Origin: Clostridiales bacterium
GTDB lineage: Bacteria > Bacillota > Clostridia > Christensenellales > Aristaeellaceae
Direction of reading: 5' to 3'
Assembly: GCA_015056085.1 (NCBI GenBank)
Contig: SVHA01000001.1
Span: 483,827 to 547,826, forward strand
DNA length: 64,000 nt
In this document: in pieces, positions 1 through 8,330 of the stretch
Numbering within the stretch: the stretch's first letter is position 1
How the letters are laid out: every line of letters begins with the position of its first letter
Notes under the pieces: generated by a model
Seen by the model: the letters and a program-made list of their open reading frames with translations, nothing else
What the model was told of the DNA's origin: nothing
The model's database searches: none
Translations under genes and position numbers: made by a program

Positions 1-783
1 CGTTTCGCCGGTACGGGCATCCAGCCGCCGGGTTTCCTGGCAGACCGCTTCGCCCTCAATCTGCATCAGCACCTGCCGGCGATACTCCGCCTCGATGGCC
101 TTTTCCACCGCCGAGAAGGAATTCAGATTCTTCATTTCCGTGCGGGTGCCCATGGGCTGACCGGGCAGGCGCACCGACAGATTCACATCACACCGCAGGG
201 AGCCTTCCTGCATTTTGCAGTCGGAAACGCCGGTGTAGGCGATGATCTGCCGCAGTTTCCGCAGGTATTCCACCGCTTCCTGGGGCGCAGAAATATCCGG
301 CTCGGAGACGATCTCAATCAGCGGCACACCGCAGCGGTTGCCGTCCAGCAGCGTGCCGCCCTCGACATGGAGCAGCTTGCCTGCGTCCTCTTCCATGTGG
401 ATGCGGGTGATGCCGATGGTCTTTTCCCCGTCGGGCGTGGAAATCACCACATGACCGCCCGTGCACAGGGGGAAATCAAACTGGGTGATCTGATAGCCCT
501 TGGGCAAATCGGGATAGAAGTAATTCTTGCGGTCAAAGCGGGAGTATTCATGCACCGTGCAGTTCAGCGCCATGCCCGCCAGAGCAGCATAATGCACCGC
601 TTCCCGGTTGAGGAAGGGCAGCGCGCCTGGATACCCCATGCAGACCTCGCAGCACTGGGTGTTGGGCGGCGCACCGTAGTCCGTCTTGCAGCGACAGAAG
701 GCCTTGGTGCGGGTTTTCAGTTCCACATGAACTTCCAGACCCACCACCATTTCATAGCCGTGGAGAGGCTTCCATGCGCTCAT
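1..783 (-). CDS. gatB: Asp-tRNA(Asn)/Glu-tRNA(Gln) amidotransferase subunit B, N-terminal part (cut by window edge)
   Basis: GatB is the kinase/tRNA-binding subunit of the GatCAB amidotransferase, which activates and amidates Glu-tRNA(Gln) or Asp-tRNA(Asn) with ammonia channelled from GatA. Only the first 261 codons are in the window. The reading starts MSAWKPLHGYEMVVGLEVHVELK, the family's hallmark N-terminus (shown here only in part), followed by a CxC...CxxC metal-binding segment around residues 31-50 and the GNRCGVPLIEIVSEPD region. Its ATG overlaps the gatA stop in an ATGA, so the two are translationally coupled. The gene continues beyond position 1. Confidence 0.96.
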   Translation of the reverse strand, partial: MSAWKPLHGYEMVVGLEVHVELKTRTKAFCRCKTDYGAPPNTQCCEVCMGYPGALPFLNREAVHYAALAGMALNCTVHEYSRFDRKNYFYPDLPKGYQITQFDFPLCTGGHVVISTPDGEKTIGITRIHMEEDAGKLLHVEGGTLLDGNRCGVPLIEIVSEPDISAPQEAVEYLRKLRQIIAYTGVSDCKMQEGSLRCDVNLSVRLPGQPMGTRTEMKNLNSFSAVEKAIEAEYRRQVLMQIEGEAVCQETRRLDARTGET

Positions 784-2198
784 GCTTCGTCCCCCTCCTC
801 CAGCGCTCTGCCCATGCGGCACAGCGTTTTTTCCATGAAAGGCGCCGCCGTCAGTTGTACCGCAAGCGTCAGGCTGTTTTTTGCCCGGCCGAAGGGCACG
901 CTCATGGCGGGCAGGCCCGTCAGATTTTGCGACACGGTAAACCTGTCCTGCTGATATTCCGTCACCGGCTCCATGCCTTGGCTGATTTCCCAGGGCATCA
1001 CCGGCGATACGGGCGACAGCACCACATCCACCCGGCGGAAGGCGTCCAGCCACGCCTGCCGCACCTGACGCCGCACGTTCTGCGCCCGATTGTAGAGCCC
1101 TTCGTGATACCCGGCGCTGAGAGCGCAGGCGCCCAGCATCAGCCGCCGCTTGACCTCCGCACCCAGACCCTCTTCCCTCGACAGGACATACACATCCTCC
1201 GGAGTGAGGGCGTTTTCCGCCCGGCGACCATAGCGCACGCCGTCATACCGGGCCAGATTGGAGGAAGCCTCCGCCGCCGACAGCACATAATAGGCCGCCA
1301 GGGCGTCTTGCTCGCCGGGAATGGCGATGTCAGCGACTTCAGCGCCCATGCTTTTCAGCACCTGCGCCGCATGAAGCAGATTCTGCCTGATTTCTTCGTC
1401 CATGTCGCCCTGCAAAAGCAACCCCACCCGCAGGCCGTGAATGCCTTCCTGCGGCGTAAAATCCTCCCCCTGTTCAGCCCAACAGGTGGCGTCCCGTCCA
1501 TCCTTGCCGGCAATCACCGAGAGAATCATCCCGGCATCCTCCACCGTGAGGGCGAGGATGCCCACCTGCTCCAGCGAGGACGCAAAGGCCGTCAAGCCGT
1601 ATCGGCTGACCCTGCCGTAGGTGGGTTTGAGACCCACTACGCCGCAGAAGGCCGCCGGCTGCCGCACGGAGCCGCCGGTATCGCTGCCCAATGCAAAGGC
1701 AGCCTCCCCTGCTGCCACCGCCGCCGCCGAGCCGCCGGAGGACCCGCCCGCCACAAGAGCGGTATTCTGCGGATTCCTTGCAGCACCAAAAGCGCCCCGG
1801 GTGGTGGACGACCCCATGGCGAATTCGTCCATGTTCGTCTTGCCCAGCAGCACACAGCCCGCTTCCTGCAGGCGACGCCAGACAGTGGCGTCATAGGGCG
1901 GGATGAAGTTTTCCAGTATCCGGGAAGCACAGGTGGTGGCGATTCCTTTGGTGCAAATATTGTCCTTCAGGGCCATGGGAATGCCACAAAGGGGATGCAC
2001 TTTTCCGGCCTTGCGGCGCTGATCCGCTGCCCGGGCAGCAGCGAGGGCTGCTGCCTCCGTCACGGTGAGGAAAGCGCCGATGTGCGCGTCCCGGCGTTTG
2101 ATTTCATTCAGATACTTTTTCGTCAGCGCAAGGGAGGTGGTTTCGCCCCGGTCAAGGGCGGCACTGAGTGCGCGGACGGAAACTCTCGTGTCCTTCAC
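780..2198 (-). CDS. gatA: Asp-tRNA(Asn)/Glu-tRNA(Gln) amidotransferase subunit A
   Basis: GatA is the amidase-signature glutaminase that releases ammonia from glutamine for GatB. The Ser-cisSer-Lys triad is visible: Lys in GIPMALKDN (residue about 78), cis-Ser in AGGSSGGSA (about 153) and the nucleophile Ser in GSDTGGSVRQP (about 177), with the spacing of characterised GatA proteins. A TTG at 2204 would lie directly against the Shine-Dalgarno GGGAGGA, so the GTG at 2198, seven bases downstream of GGAGG, is the better start (472 aa). It follows gatC by 13 bases and overlaps gatB by 4 bases: operon order gatC-gatA-gatB. Confidence 0.96.
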   Translation of the reverse strand: MKDTRVSVRALSAALDRGETTSLALTKKYLNEIKRRDAHIGAFLTVTEAAALAAARAADQRRKAGKVHPLCGIPMALKDNICTKGIATTCASRILENFIPPYDATVWRRLQEAGCVLLGKTNMDEFAMGSSTTRGAFGAARNPQNTALVAGGSSGGSAAAVAAGEAAFALGSDTGGSVRQPAAFCGVVGLKPTYGRVSRYGLTAFASSLEQVGILALTVEDAGMILSVIAGKDGRDATCWAEQGEDFTPQEGIHGLRVGLLLQGDMDEEIRQNLLHAAQVLKSMGAEVADIAIPGEQDALAAYYVLSAAEASSNLARYDGVRYGRRAENALTPEDVYVLSREEGLGAEVKRRLMLGACALSAGYHEGLYNRAQNVRRQVRQAWLDAFRRVDVVLSPVSPVMPWEISQGMEPVTEYQQDRFTVSQNLTGLPAMSVPFGRAKNSLTLAVQLTAAPFMEKTLCRMGRALEEGDEA

Positions 2199-2211
2199 AG
2201 CCAATCCTCCC

Positions 2212-2484
2212 TCATGTCACAGCGCCCAGGGTGTTGGGCAGACGGATGTACTCCCCTTCCCTGTCCGGGGCCTGCTGCAAAAGCGTCTCCCGGTCCAGGG
2301 AGGGCATAACCATGTCCTCCCCCAGGGGCATGGGGGGGTCTTCCTGCCAGGAATGCTCCCCGCAGGGCTTCATTTCCAGGGCAAAGTCCATGAGCCGGGC
2401 CATTTCTTCCTCATGGGCCGGATTGGCCTTGAGGCGCATCAACGCCGCCATGTCCTCCGCCGTCATCATCCGCTTTGTGTCCAT
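2212..2484 (-). CDS. gatC: Asp-tRNA(Asn)/Glu-tRNA(Gln) amidotransferase subunit C
   Basis: GatC is the small belt-like subunit that holds GatA and GatB together. The open frame is longer upstream, but the ATG at 2484 has AGGAGGG eight bases before it and gives a 90-residue protein, the normal size. The sequence shows the expected N-terminal helix (MTAEDMAALMRLKANPAHEEE), which corresponds to the family's short helical start, and a C-terminal stretch rich in Pro and Leu that ends GEYIRLPNTLGAVT, like the conserved R-x-P end of GatC. First gene of gatCAB. Identification rests on position and these features because GatC is weakly conserved. Confidence 0.9.
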   Translation of the reverse strand: MDTKRMMTAEDMAALMRLKANPAHEEEMARLMDFALEMKPCGEHSWQEDPPMPLGEDMVMPSLDRETLLQQAPDREGEYIRLPNTLGAVT

Positions 2485-2509
2485 CGTGTCCCTCCTGATC
2501 ATTGATTCC

Positions 2510-2538
2510 ATCATATCACCCGTGGGAGCGGATGTCAA
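2510..2538 (-). promoter_or_regulatory. Sigma-A-type promoter for gatCAB
   Basis: Read on the minus strand: TTGACA (2538-2533), 17-base spacer, TATGAT (2515-2510), 25 bases upstream of the gatC start. Confidence 0.8.
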
Positions 2539-2546
2539 CGGCACAG

Positions 2547-2574
2547 AAAAACTCCCCGCCGGAATGGCGGGGAG
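2547..2574 (-). terminator. Rho-independent terminator of the 5'-nucleotidase gene
   Basis: Nine-pair stem CTCCCCGCC/GGCGGGGAG with a five-base loop, followed on the minus strand by five U. It lies 20 bases past the nucleotidase stop and just before the gatC promoter. Confidence 0.85.
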
Positions 2575-2593
2575 CGGGGTTTCGAAGGGAGGG

Positions 2594-4267
2594 TTACTCA
2601 GCGGGCTTTTCTTCCACGCCCACGATACGGCCTTCGCCGTAGGGGTTGGCGTAAGCTTCGCCCACAACGCCGCCCAGCACGTCAGTGATGTAGGTGATCA
2701 GGACCTGGTTGTCCAGCATCACTTCATCCTGCAGAACCTTGGTGCCAACGAACATGGAGAAGCCGTCACCAGCGGACTTGAGCATATAGTTGTGAGAAGC
2801 CAGGGTGTAAACCTTGGTCAGGTCGAGGTCTTCGCCGCCAACCTTGACGTTCTTGACGCGGTATTCGCCGGCCACGCCGGTGAACATGCCGTTTTCGTCC
2901 TGGGTCACGGAGGACTCGATGTAGCTGTGCAGCTCATAGGTCAGGCCGGAAACCTGCAGCCAACCGCCGTTCTGGCCGGGGAACACGTGAGCGCCCCACT
3001 CCAGAGCGTCCAGAATCTGCTGACCGGTGACTTCCACCACGCACATGGCGTTGCCGAAGGGATGGACCAGCAGGATGTCGTTGAGGGTGATGTCGCCAGC
3101 GTCGATCTGCACACGGATGCCGCCGCCGTTGACGAAGCCAACATCGGCGCCGGACAGGATGCGGTAAGCGTCGGCGCACAGGTCGCCCAGGTTGGTTTCA
3201 GCGTTGCGGATGATGCGGACGGGAGAGCCATCGTCAGCCACAGCAACGGGATCGTAGATGTACAGAGGCACCTCGCTCTTGGCCACGACGGTCTTGAGGG
3301 TCTCTTCCAGGGCAGCGGTAGCATCGTCCAGAGCAGCCACCACGTCGCCATTGGCCACGTAGTTGCCGGAGGTCAGCTTGCCGTCCACGCCGATGGTCAC
3401 ATAGCCGATGTTGGCCAGCTTGGTGCCGCAAGCAACGCGCAGGACGTCCTTGTCTTCCTTGTTCTTGACCAGGTTGCCTTCGTTGGTCTCATGGGCATGG
3501 CCGTCCAGCAGGATGTCGATGCCGGTGGTGTTCTGGATGACTTCAGCAGAGGTCCAGGGAGAGCACTCGGCTTCGTTGCCCAGATGGCCCATGGCCACGA
3601 CGTACTTGGCGCCTTCGCCGCGGGCAGCGTCCACAGCAGTCTGCACGGCGGTGTACACGCCTTCGCCGGTGGTATCCTGGCAGAAGGAGTAGATGTAGTT
3701 GCCGTTTTCATCCTGGAAGTAGGTGGGGGTGGAAGAAGTGATGGTCTTGGGGGTGGAAATGCCCACGAAGGCCACCTTCACGCCGTCGTATTCCTTGATG
3801 ATGTAGGGATCAAAGACAGTCTTGCCTTCCTTGGTGAAGTTGGCGCTGATGTAGGGGAAGGTCGCCACTTCATTGGCCAGGGTCAGGAAGTTGTCCATGC
3901 CGTAGTCGAATTCATGGTTGCCGGGGGTGGCCACGTCGTAGCCCACAGCGTTCATCAGTTCAACCAGCGCCTTGCCGTCGGTCATGGTGCCGATGGGTTC
4001 GCCCTGGATGAAGTCGCCGTTGTCCACCAGAACAACGTGGTTGTCCTTGCCGATGTTGTCGCGCAGGGAAGCCAGGCCGTCAACGCCCCAGCCCTGATCG
4101 ACGCCGCAGTGGACGTCAGAGGTGAACAGGATGACCAGGTCCTTGGTCAGCGCTGCTTCAGCCGCTGCGGGAACGTCCTGTGCAGGATCAGCAACGGGAG
4201 TGGAGCAGGCGGTGGCTGCCATGACCAGTGCCAGCAGCAGAGCCAGCAGGGAAAGAATCTTCTTCAT
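2594..4267 (-). CDS. Lipoprotein bifunctional metallophosphatase / 5'-nucleotidase (UshA family)
   Basis: Predicted extracytoplasmic hydrolase of nucleotides or related phosphoesters. The ATG at 4267 has AAAGGAGGAG in front and yields 557 aa; the open frame upstream of it is spurious. Residues 1-21 form a lipoprotein signal ending MAATAC, so Cys21 is the likely lipidated residue. The N-terminal metallophosphatase domain (about 43-300) shows the two-metal motifs FTSDVHCG (D51, H53), VDNGDF, GNHEFDYG and DGHAHET. The C-terminal 5'-nucleotidase domain (about 340-540) has NLGDLCADA, FVNGGGIR and the substrate-stacking segment around GGWLQVSGL. It has its own promoter and terminator. Substrate unknown; family call is secure. 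Confidence 0.93.
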   Translation of the reverse strand: MKKILSLLALLLALVMAATACSTPVADPAQDVPAAAEAALTKDLVILFTSDVHCGVDQGWGVDGLASLRDNIGKDNHVVLVDNGDFIQGEPIGTMTDGKALVELMNAVGYDVATPGNHEFDYGMDNFLTLANEVATFPYISANFTKEGKTVFDPYIIKEYDGVKVAFVGISTPKTITSSTPTYFQDENGNYIYSFCQDTTGEGVYTAVQTAVDAARGEGAKYVVAMGHLGNEAECSPWTSAEVIQNTTGIDILLDGHAHETNEGNLVKNKEDKDVLRVACGTKLANIGYVTIGVDGKLTSGNYVANGDVVAALDDATAALEETLKTVVAKSEVPLYIYDPVAVADDGSPVRIIRNAETNLGDLCADAYRILSGADVGFVNGGGIRVQIDAGDITLNDILLVHPFGNAMCVVEVTGQQILDALEWGAHVFPGQNGGWLQVSGLTYELHSYIESSVTQDENGMFTGVAGEYRVKNVKVGGEDLDLTKVYTLASHNYMLKSAGDGFSMFVGTKVLQDEVMLDNQVLITYITDVLGGVVGEAYANPYGEGRIVGVEEKPAE

Positions 4268-4325
4268 GGTAAACTCCTCCTTTGGTATGTTGTTTTTTGG
4301 GGAACGTGCATCAGATACCATCATC

Positions 4326-4353
4326 ATTATAACATAGTCCTGTGGAAATTCAA
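4326..4353 (-). promoter_or_regulatory. Sigma-A-type promoter for the 5'-nucleotidase gene
   Basis: Minus strand: TTGAAT (4353-4348), 16-base spacer, perfect TATAAT (4331-4326), about 60 bases before the start codon. Confidence 0.8.
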
Positions 4354-4418
4354 GAGAGATTGTCCAAAAACAGGCAGTTTTTTCACATTTTGAGGAAACG
4401 GAATTTCCGCCTTTGCAG

Positions 4419-4447
4419 TCATCAGCCGCCGTGAATGCACATACACT
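4419..4447 (+). promoter_or_regulatory. Candidate sigma-E (mother-cell) promoter for the ldt-spoIIIA operon
   Basis: CATACACT at 4440-4447 fits the sigma-E -10 consensus CATACAHT exactly. Fourteen bases upstream, TCATCAG (4419-4425) matches the start of the -35 consensus KMATATT only partly. A transcript would start near 4454, giving a 26-base leader before the L,D-transpeptidase ATG. The B. subtilis spoIIIA operon is sigma-E dependent, which is why this match is credible; it is still only a motif match. Confidence 0.5.
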
Positions 4448-4479
4448 CCACCACACAGGGCGCAAACAAGGAGGCAGCC

Positions 4480-5142
4480 ATGCACCGCAGATTCCTCATG
4501 GCACTGATGCTGTTCATTCTGGCAAGCCTGCTTGCCCTGACCCACGACGCCCATGGGGAAAGGCCGGAGGTGATGGTGTATGTGGATGTATCCCTCAAGC
4601 GGCTGAGCGTGTGGCAGGGCATGGAGGAAATCCGCCGGTATCCCATCGCCACCGGCGCCTGGGACACCCCCACGCCCCTGGGCACCTTCCGCATCACCAG
4701 CCGCTTCAGCGGGGAAATGGGCGGCTTCGGCACCTGCTTTCTGGGGCTGAATGTCCCCTGGGGCACCTACGGCATCCACGGCACCAACAAGCCCGAAAGC
4801 ATCGGGCTGGACGCCAGCCACGGCTGCATCCGCCTGGAAGTAGCCCACGCCGAAGACCTTTACCGCCTGTTGCCCAACGGCACGGTGGTCATCATTGCGG
4901 ATGGCCCCTACGGCGAATGGGGCCACTGCCTGCGGGCGCTCAAAAACGGCGACCGCAATTCCATGGTCTGCGCTCTGCAGCGGAAATTGAAGGCCATGGG
5001 GTACTACGGCGGCTGGCCGGATGGCATCTGGGGCACAGCCACGGAAAAGGCGGTGCAGGCGGCCCGCAAGGCCTTCGGATTGCCTCCGGGGGAAGGCGAC
5101 TGGGCGCTGTATCACGCCTTGGGACTGACGCTGTTTGAATAG
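4480..5142 (+). CDS. Secreted L,D-transpeptidase (YkuD) with C-terminal peptidoglycan-binding domain
   Basis: Cell-wall enzyme that makes 3-3 peptidoglycan crosslinks or related peptide links outside the membrane. The ATG at 4480 has AAGGAGG in front and gives 220 aa. A signal peptide covers about residues 1-26. The YkuD domain (about 30-140) ends with the catalytic block HGTNKPESIGLDASHGCIRL, with His100, His114 and nucleophile Cys116. Residues about 155-205 form a PG_binding_1-like helical domain (LQRKLKAMGYYGG...DGIWGTATEKAVQAA). It ends 19 bases before spoIIIAA and follows a possible sigma-E promoter, so a role in cortex or engulfment-stage wall remodelling is a reasonable inference. Confidence 0.93.
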   Translation: MHRRFLMALMLFILASLLALTHDAHGERPEVMVYVDVSLKRLSVWQGMEEIRRYPIATGAWDTPTPLGTFRITSRFSGEMGGFGTCFLGLNVPWGTYGIHGTNKPESIGLDASHGCIRLEVAHAEDLYRLLPNGTVVIIADGPYGEWGHCLRALKNGDRNSMVCALQRKLKAMGYYGGWPDGIWGTATEKAVQAARKAFGLPPGEGDWALYHALGLTLFE

Positions 5143-5161
5143 ACTTTTCGAGGAGTGCAGC

Positions 5162-6049
5162 ATGAACTGGCAGGAAACAAAGGACCTTCTCTTTCCCTGT
5201 CTGCCGGAAGAAATCCGGGTGGAAATGGACTTGCTCATGCCCGGAGAACTGCGGGAAATCCGCCTCAGGGCGGATCGTCCCGCGCAGCTGGTAACCTGCG
5301 ACCGCACGGCGACCCTCGGCTGGCAGCCCTCCCAGGAGGCGCTGGAAACGCTGGTGGAAGCCCTGTCCGGCCACAGCCTCTATGCCCGCAGCGACGAGAC
5401 CGCCCAGGGGTATATCACCCTGCCCGGCGGCCACAGGTGCGGACTGTGCGGGCGGGTGATTTCCCCCGAAGGGCAGCGCCGCCTGAGCCGCATCGGAAGC
5501 GTGTGCCTTCGCATTGCCGCACCCTGGCCCGGCTGTGCAGACGTGCTGCTGCCCCACCTGCTGGAGGACGGCGTCGTGCGCTCCATGCTGATCATCGGGC
5601 CTTGCGGCAGCGGCAAAACCACCCTGCTGCGGGATGCGGCAAGGCAACTCTCCGAAAGCTGCGTACAGGTAGCAATGATCGACGAGCGGGGCGAACTGGC
5701 GGCGTGCCTGCAGGGTGTACCCCAGATGGACCTGGGCCCTTCTGCCGACGTGCTGGACAACTGCCCCAAAAGGGACGCATTTCCCTGGCTCATCCGCTCC
5801 CTGTCGCCGCAAGCAATCATCACCGACGAACTTTCCGGCCCGGAGGATTTCGCCTGTGTGTCGGACGCCGTGTTCAGCGGTGCGGCGGTGATTGCCTCCA
5901 TCCACGGCGTCAGTTTGCAGGACGTTGCCCGGCGGCCGGCAGCAGCGGCCCTTTTGTCTCAGCGGGTGTTTGACCGCTATGCCGTGCTGGACAGCCATCA
6001 ACCAGGGCAAATCATCGCCCTCTACGACAAAAACGGAGGCCCTCTATGA
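5162..6049 (+). CDS. spoIIIAA: Stage III sporulation protein AA (SpoIIIAA ATPase)
   Basis: Mother-cell ATPase related to secretion ATPases, proposed to power the SpoIIIA-SpoIIQ channel between mother cell and forespore. An in-frame ATG exists at 5135, but the ATG at 5162 has GAGGAG at the right distance (295 aa). Walker A GPCGSGKT is at about residues 146-153 and the Walker B-like AMIDERGE near 171-178. The N-terminal domain contains REIRLRADRPAQL, typical of the family. First gene of the spoIIIAA-AH cluster; overlaps spoIIIAB by an ATGA. Length and motifs match the family. Confidence 0.96.
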   Translation: MNWQETKDLLFPCLPEEIRVEMDLLMPGELREIRLRADRPAQLVTCDRTATLGWQPSQEALETLVEALSGHSLYARSDETAQGYITLPGGHRCGLCGRVISPEGQRRLSRIGSVCLRIAAPWPGCADVLLPHLLEDGVVRSMLIIGPCGSGKTTLLRDAARQLSESCVQVAMIDERGELAACLQGVPQMDLGPSADVLDNCPKRDAFPWLIRSLSPQAIITDELSGPEDFACVSDAVFSGAAVIASIHGVSLQDVARRPAAAALLSQRVFDRYAVLDSHQPGQIIALYDKNGGPL

Positions 6050-6546
6050 ACGTTGCGCCCGGGCCGCTGCTGGCGGTGTTTGCGGGGCTGATGTGCGCGC
6101 TGGCGGGTTTCCGGCAGAGTTTTTCCCTGGAAAGCCGCAGCCGTTCCCTTTTCAGATGGTCGGAACTGCTGCCCCATCTGCTGCTGGTGATGCAGGAAAG
6201 CGGGCTGTCACTGCCCCAGGCTCTGCGCCTGTGCGCCACTGAAGACAAATCCCCGGACAAGCTGTTGCGGGACGTGGCCTTTCATCTGGAGCAGGAGCCG
6301 CTGCTGTCGCCGGGGGCGCTCTTTGAGCGCCTCTGCCCCCGGGATGAATCCGGCGGCGTGCTCACCCGGATGATGATGCGCCTTGGCAGCGGCACGATGC
6401 ATCAGCGGTGTCAGGCGGTGGAGCAGGCCACCCGGGAAATCACGCTGATGGCGCAATCCGCAAGGGATAAAGCCCGCAAGGATGCTTCCCTGTGGCGGAC
6501 GCTGGGCCTGACGGGCGGCATCTGCCTGACGCTGCTGCTGTTGTGA
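6046..6546 (+). CDS. spoIIIAB: Stage III sporulation protein AB
   Basis: SpoIIIAB resembles the GspF-type inner-membrane platform of secretion systems and is needed for the feeding channel. 166 aa with a hydrophobic N-terminus (about 5-22) and a C-terminal membrane segment (LGLTGGICLTLLLL). Between them lies the GspF-like helical region containing LLPHLLLVMQESGLSLPQALR and the C-terminal half with QSARDKARKDASLWRTLG, a SpoIIIAB signature just ahead of the last membrane helix. Overlaps spoIIIAA by 4 bases; 25 bases separate it from spoIIIAC. Confidence 0.93.
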   Translation: MNVAPGPLLAVFAGLMCALAGFRQSFSLESRSRSLFRWSELLPHLLLVMQESGLSLPQALRLCATEDKSPDKLLRDVAFHLEQEPLLSPGALFERLCPRDESGGVLTRMMMRLGSGTMHQRCQAVEQATREITLMAQSARDKARKDASLWRTLGLTGGICLTLLLL

Positions 6547-6571
6547 AACCCATGACCCTCAGGAGGAAACC

Positions 6572-6769
6572 ATGCAGCTTGACTTGCTGTTTCAAATTGC
6601 CGGCGTGGGCATCCTGACCACGGTGATTTCGTCCGTCCTGTCCCGCTCCGGCCGGGAGGAACTGGCCACCCTGACCACCGTGGCGGGGCTGGCGCTGGTG
6701 CTTTTGATGGTGGTCAATCTGCTGTCGGAACTGTTCACCAGCGTCAGGACCATCTTCCAACTGTACTGA
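6572..6769 (+). CDS. spoIIIAC: Stage III sporulation protein AC
   Basis: Very small membrane protein (65 aa) of the SpoIIIA complex. Two hydrophobic helices (about 5-23 and 33-52) separated by a short charged loop SRSGREELATL; the block FQIAGVGILTTVISSVL is characteristic of SpoIIIAC. An AGGAGGAAACC Shine-Dalgarno precedes the ATG. Spacing of about 30 bases to spoIIIAD. Confidence 0.94.
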   Translation: MQLDLLFQIAGVGILTTVISSVLSRSGREELATLTTVAGLALVLLMVVNLLSELFTSVRTIFQLY

Positions 6770-6800
6770 AAAGGACTGCGCCGGGGGCAAAGGACGATGT

Positions 6801-7187
6801 ATGACCGCCTTGCAGATTTTTTCCATTGCCGTGTGCGCCGCTGTGCTGGTGCTGGTGCTGCGGCGCACCCGCCCCGAGAGCGCCACGGTGCTGAGCATGG
6901 CCGCCGGGGCACTTGCCCTTTTGTGCGCCCTGCCCACCCTGGGCACGGTGCTTTCCGGGCTGACGGACATGGCCCGGCTGGGTGGCGTGGCCGACGAGTA
7001 CCTTTCCCAGCTGCTGAAGGTGGCGGGCGTGGCGCTGCTGATGGACTTTTCCGCCCAAACCTGCCGGGACGCCGGGGAAGAAGGGCTTGCCCTGAAAACG
7101 GAACTGGCCGGGCGGGTGATGCTGATCTCTCTGGCGCTGCCCTTCATGCAGGCGCTTCTGCAGCAAATTCTCTCCATTGCGCCGTGA
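6801..7187 (+). CDS. spoIIIAD: Stage III sporulation protein AD
   Basis: 128-residue integral membrane protein of the mother-cell side of the feeding channel. About four hydrophobic helices are visible (4-20, 32-52, 72-88, 105-125). The motif EYLSQLLKVAGVALLMDFSAQTCRDAGE matches the conserved SpoIIIAD centre (only partly quoted here as EYLSQLLKVAG and SAQTCRDAGE), and its C-terminus has the family's LPFMQALLQQILSI. The ATG at 6801 sits four bases downstream of another in-frame-incompatible ATG at 6797 and is the frame that carries the homology. The stop overlaps the spoIIIAE GTG by two bases. Confidence 0.93.
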   Translation: MTALQIFSIAVCAAVLVLVLRRTRPESATVLSMAAGALALLCALPTLGTVLSGLTDMARLGGVADEYLSQLLKVAGVALLMDFSAQTCRDAGEEGLALKTELAGRVMLISLALPFMQALLQQILSIAP

Positions 7188-8314
7188 AGACCCTGCTGGC
7201 GATCCTTGTGCTTGTGGTACTGCTCTTCTCCCCTGCCCGAGGGGAAACGCTGGAAGAGGGCATCCAGCAGGTGCTGGATACGCTGGATGTCAGCGAACTG
7301 GAACAGCATCTGCAGCAGGACGACCCCTTTGCATCCACCGGCGGCCTTGTGCCCACCATCCGGGCCATTGCCTCCGGGGAATTGACGCTGGACTTTCAGC
7401 AGGTGATGGCGGGCATCATCTCCCGGCTGTTCTCCGAGGCAAAAAATTCCCTCTGGCGGCTGACACGACTGCTGGCGCCGGCGCTGATCTGGAGCATCCT
7501 GCGCCGCCTGACAGGCAAGAGCAGCGAGGCGGGGCGGGCGGTGTGCCTGCTGGCGATCTGCGTGTTTCTGACAAGGGACCTGACGGATCACATCACCCTG
7601 TGCCGTAATACGGTCAGCAAGGTGGCCAGCGGGATGCAGGGACTGTTTCCCCTGCTGCTGACGCTGATGGCAGCCGTGGGCGGCCATGCAGCCTCGGCAC
7701 TGGTGCAGCCGGCGGTGGTCACCGCCGCCGGAACCATGACCTCTCTGGTGGAAAACGTCACCCTGCCCCTGGCCCTTTTGTGCGCCACAGTCACCATGCT
7801 GTGCCGCCTGGGCAGCGGTATCCGTCTGCAGCATCTGGCGAGCCTCCTGTATCAGGCCGCCGCCTGGACGCTGGGGCTGTGCTTCACGGTGTTCATCGGG
7901 GTCATTACCACCAGGTGCGTCACCTCGGCAGCGCTGGACGGCGTGACGCTGCGCACCGCCAAGTATGCCCTGGACAACCTGATTCCCGTGGTGGGCGGGC
8001 TGTTTGCCGACACGGTGGACACGCTGGTGGGCGCCGGAATGCTGGTGCAGGGAGCACTGGGCGTGACGGGCGTGCTGCTGCTGGGAGCATGGTGCCTGGC
8101 GCCCCTGTGCCAGACCTTCGCTGCCGCCATGATGTACAAACTGACAGCGGCGCTGCTCCAGCCGGTGTCCGATGGCGAACCGGCGGGGTGCATTCATGAT
8201 TTCTCCCGGGTGCTGATGCTGCTGTTCATCATTGAACTGTGCATCGCCGCCATGTTTCTGATGCTCCTGGCCCAACTGATTTCCGTTTCCAGCATGACGA
8301 TGATGCTCCGCTGA
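7184..8314 (+). CDS. spoIIIAE: Stage III sporulation protein AE
   Basis: Large polytopic membrane component of the SpoIIIA complex. The GTG at 7184 overlaps the spoIIIAD stop (GTGA) and starts a signal-like hydrophobic segment (MKTLLAILVLVVLLFSPARG), giving 376 aa, the family size; the longer open frame upstream is noise. After a soluble stretch (about 25-90) there are six or more membrane helices, with the conserved internal features LSGTSSEAGRA-like KSSEAGRAVCLL, and DNLIPVVGGLFADTVDT. C-terminal helix ends at SMTMMLR. Followed by spoIIIAF after 16 bases. Confidence 0.93.
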   Translation: MKTLLAILVLVVLLFSPARGETLEEGIQQVLDTLDVSELEQHLQQDDPFASTGGLVPTIRAIASGELTLDFQQVMAGIISRLFSEAKNSLWRLTRLLAPALIWSILRRLTGKSSEAGRAVCLLAICVFLTRDLTDHITLCRNTVSKVASGMQGLFPLLLTLMAAVGGHAASALVQPAVVTAAGTMTSLVENVTLPLALLCATVTMLCRLGSGIRLQHLASLLYQAAAWTLGLCFTVFIGVITTRCVTSAALDGVTLRTAKYALDNLIPVVGGLFADTVDTLVGAGMLVQGALGVTGVLLLGAWCLAPLCQTFAAAMMYKLTAALLQPVSDGEPAGCIHDFSRVLMLLFIIELCIAAMFLMLLAQLISVSSMTMMLR

Positions 8315-8330
8315 AGGGAGGATAAGCCTG

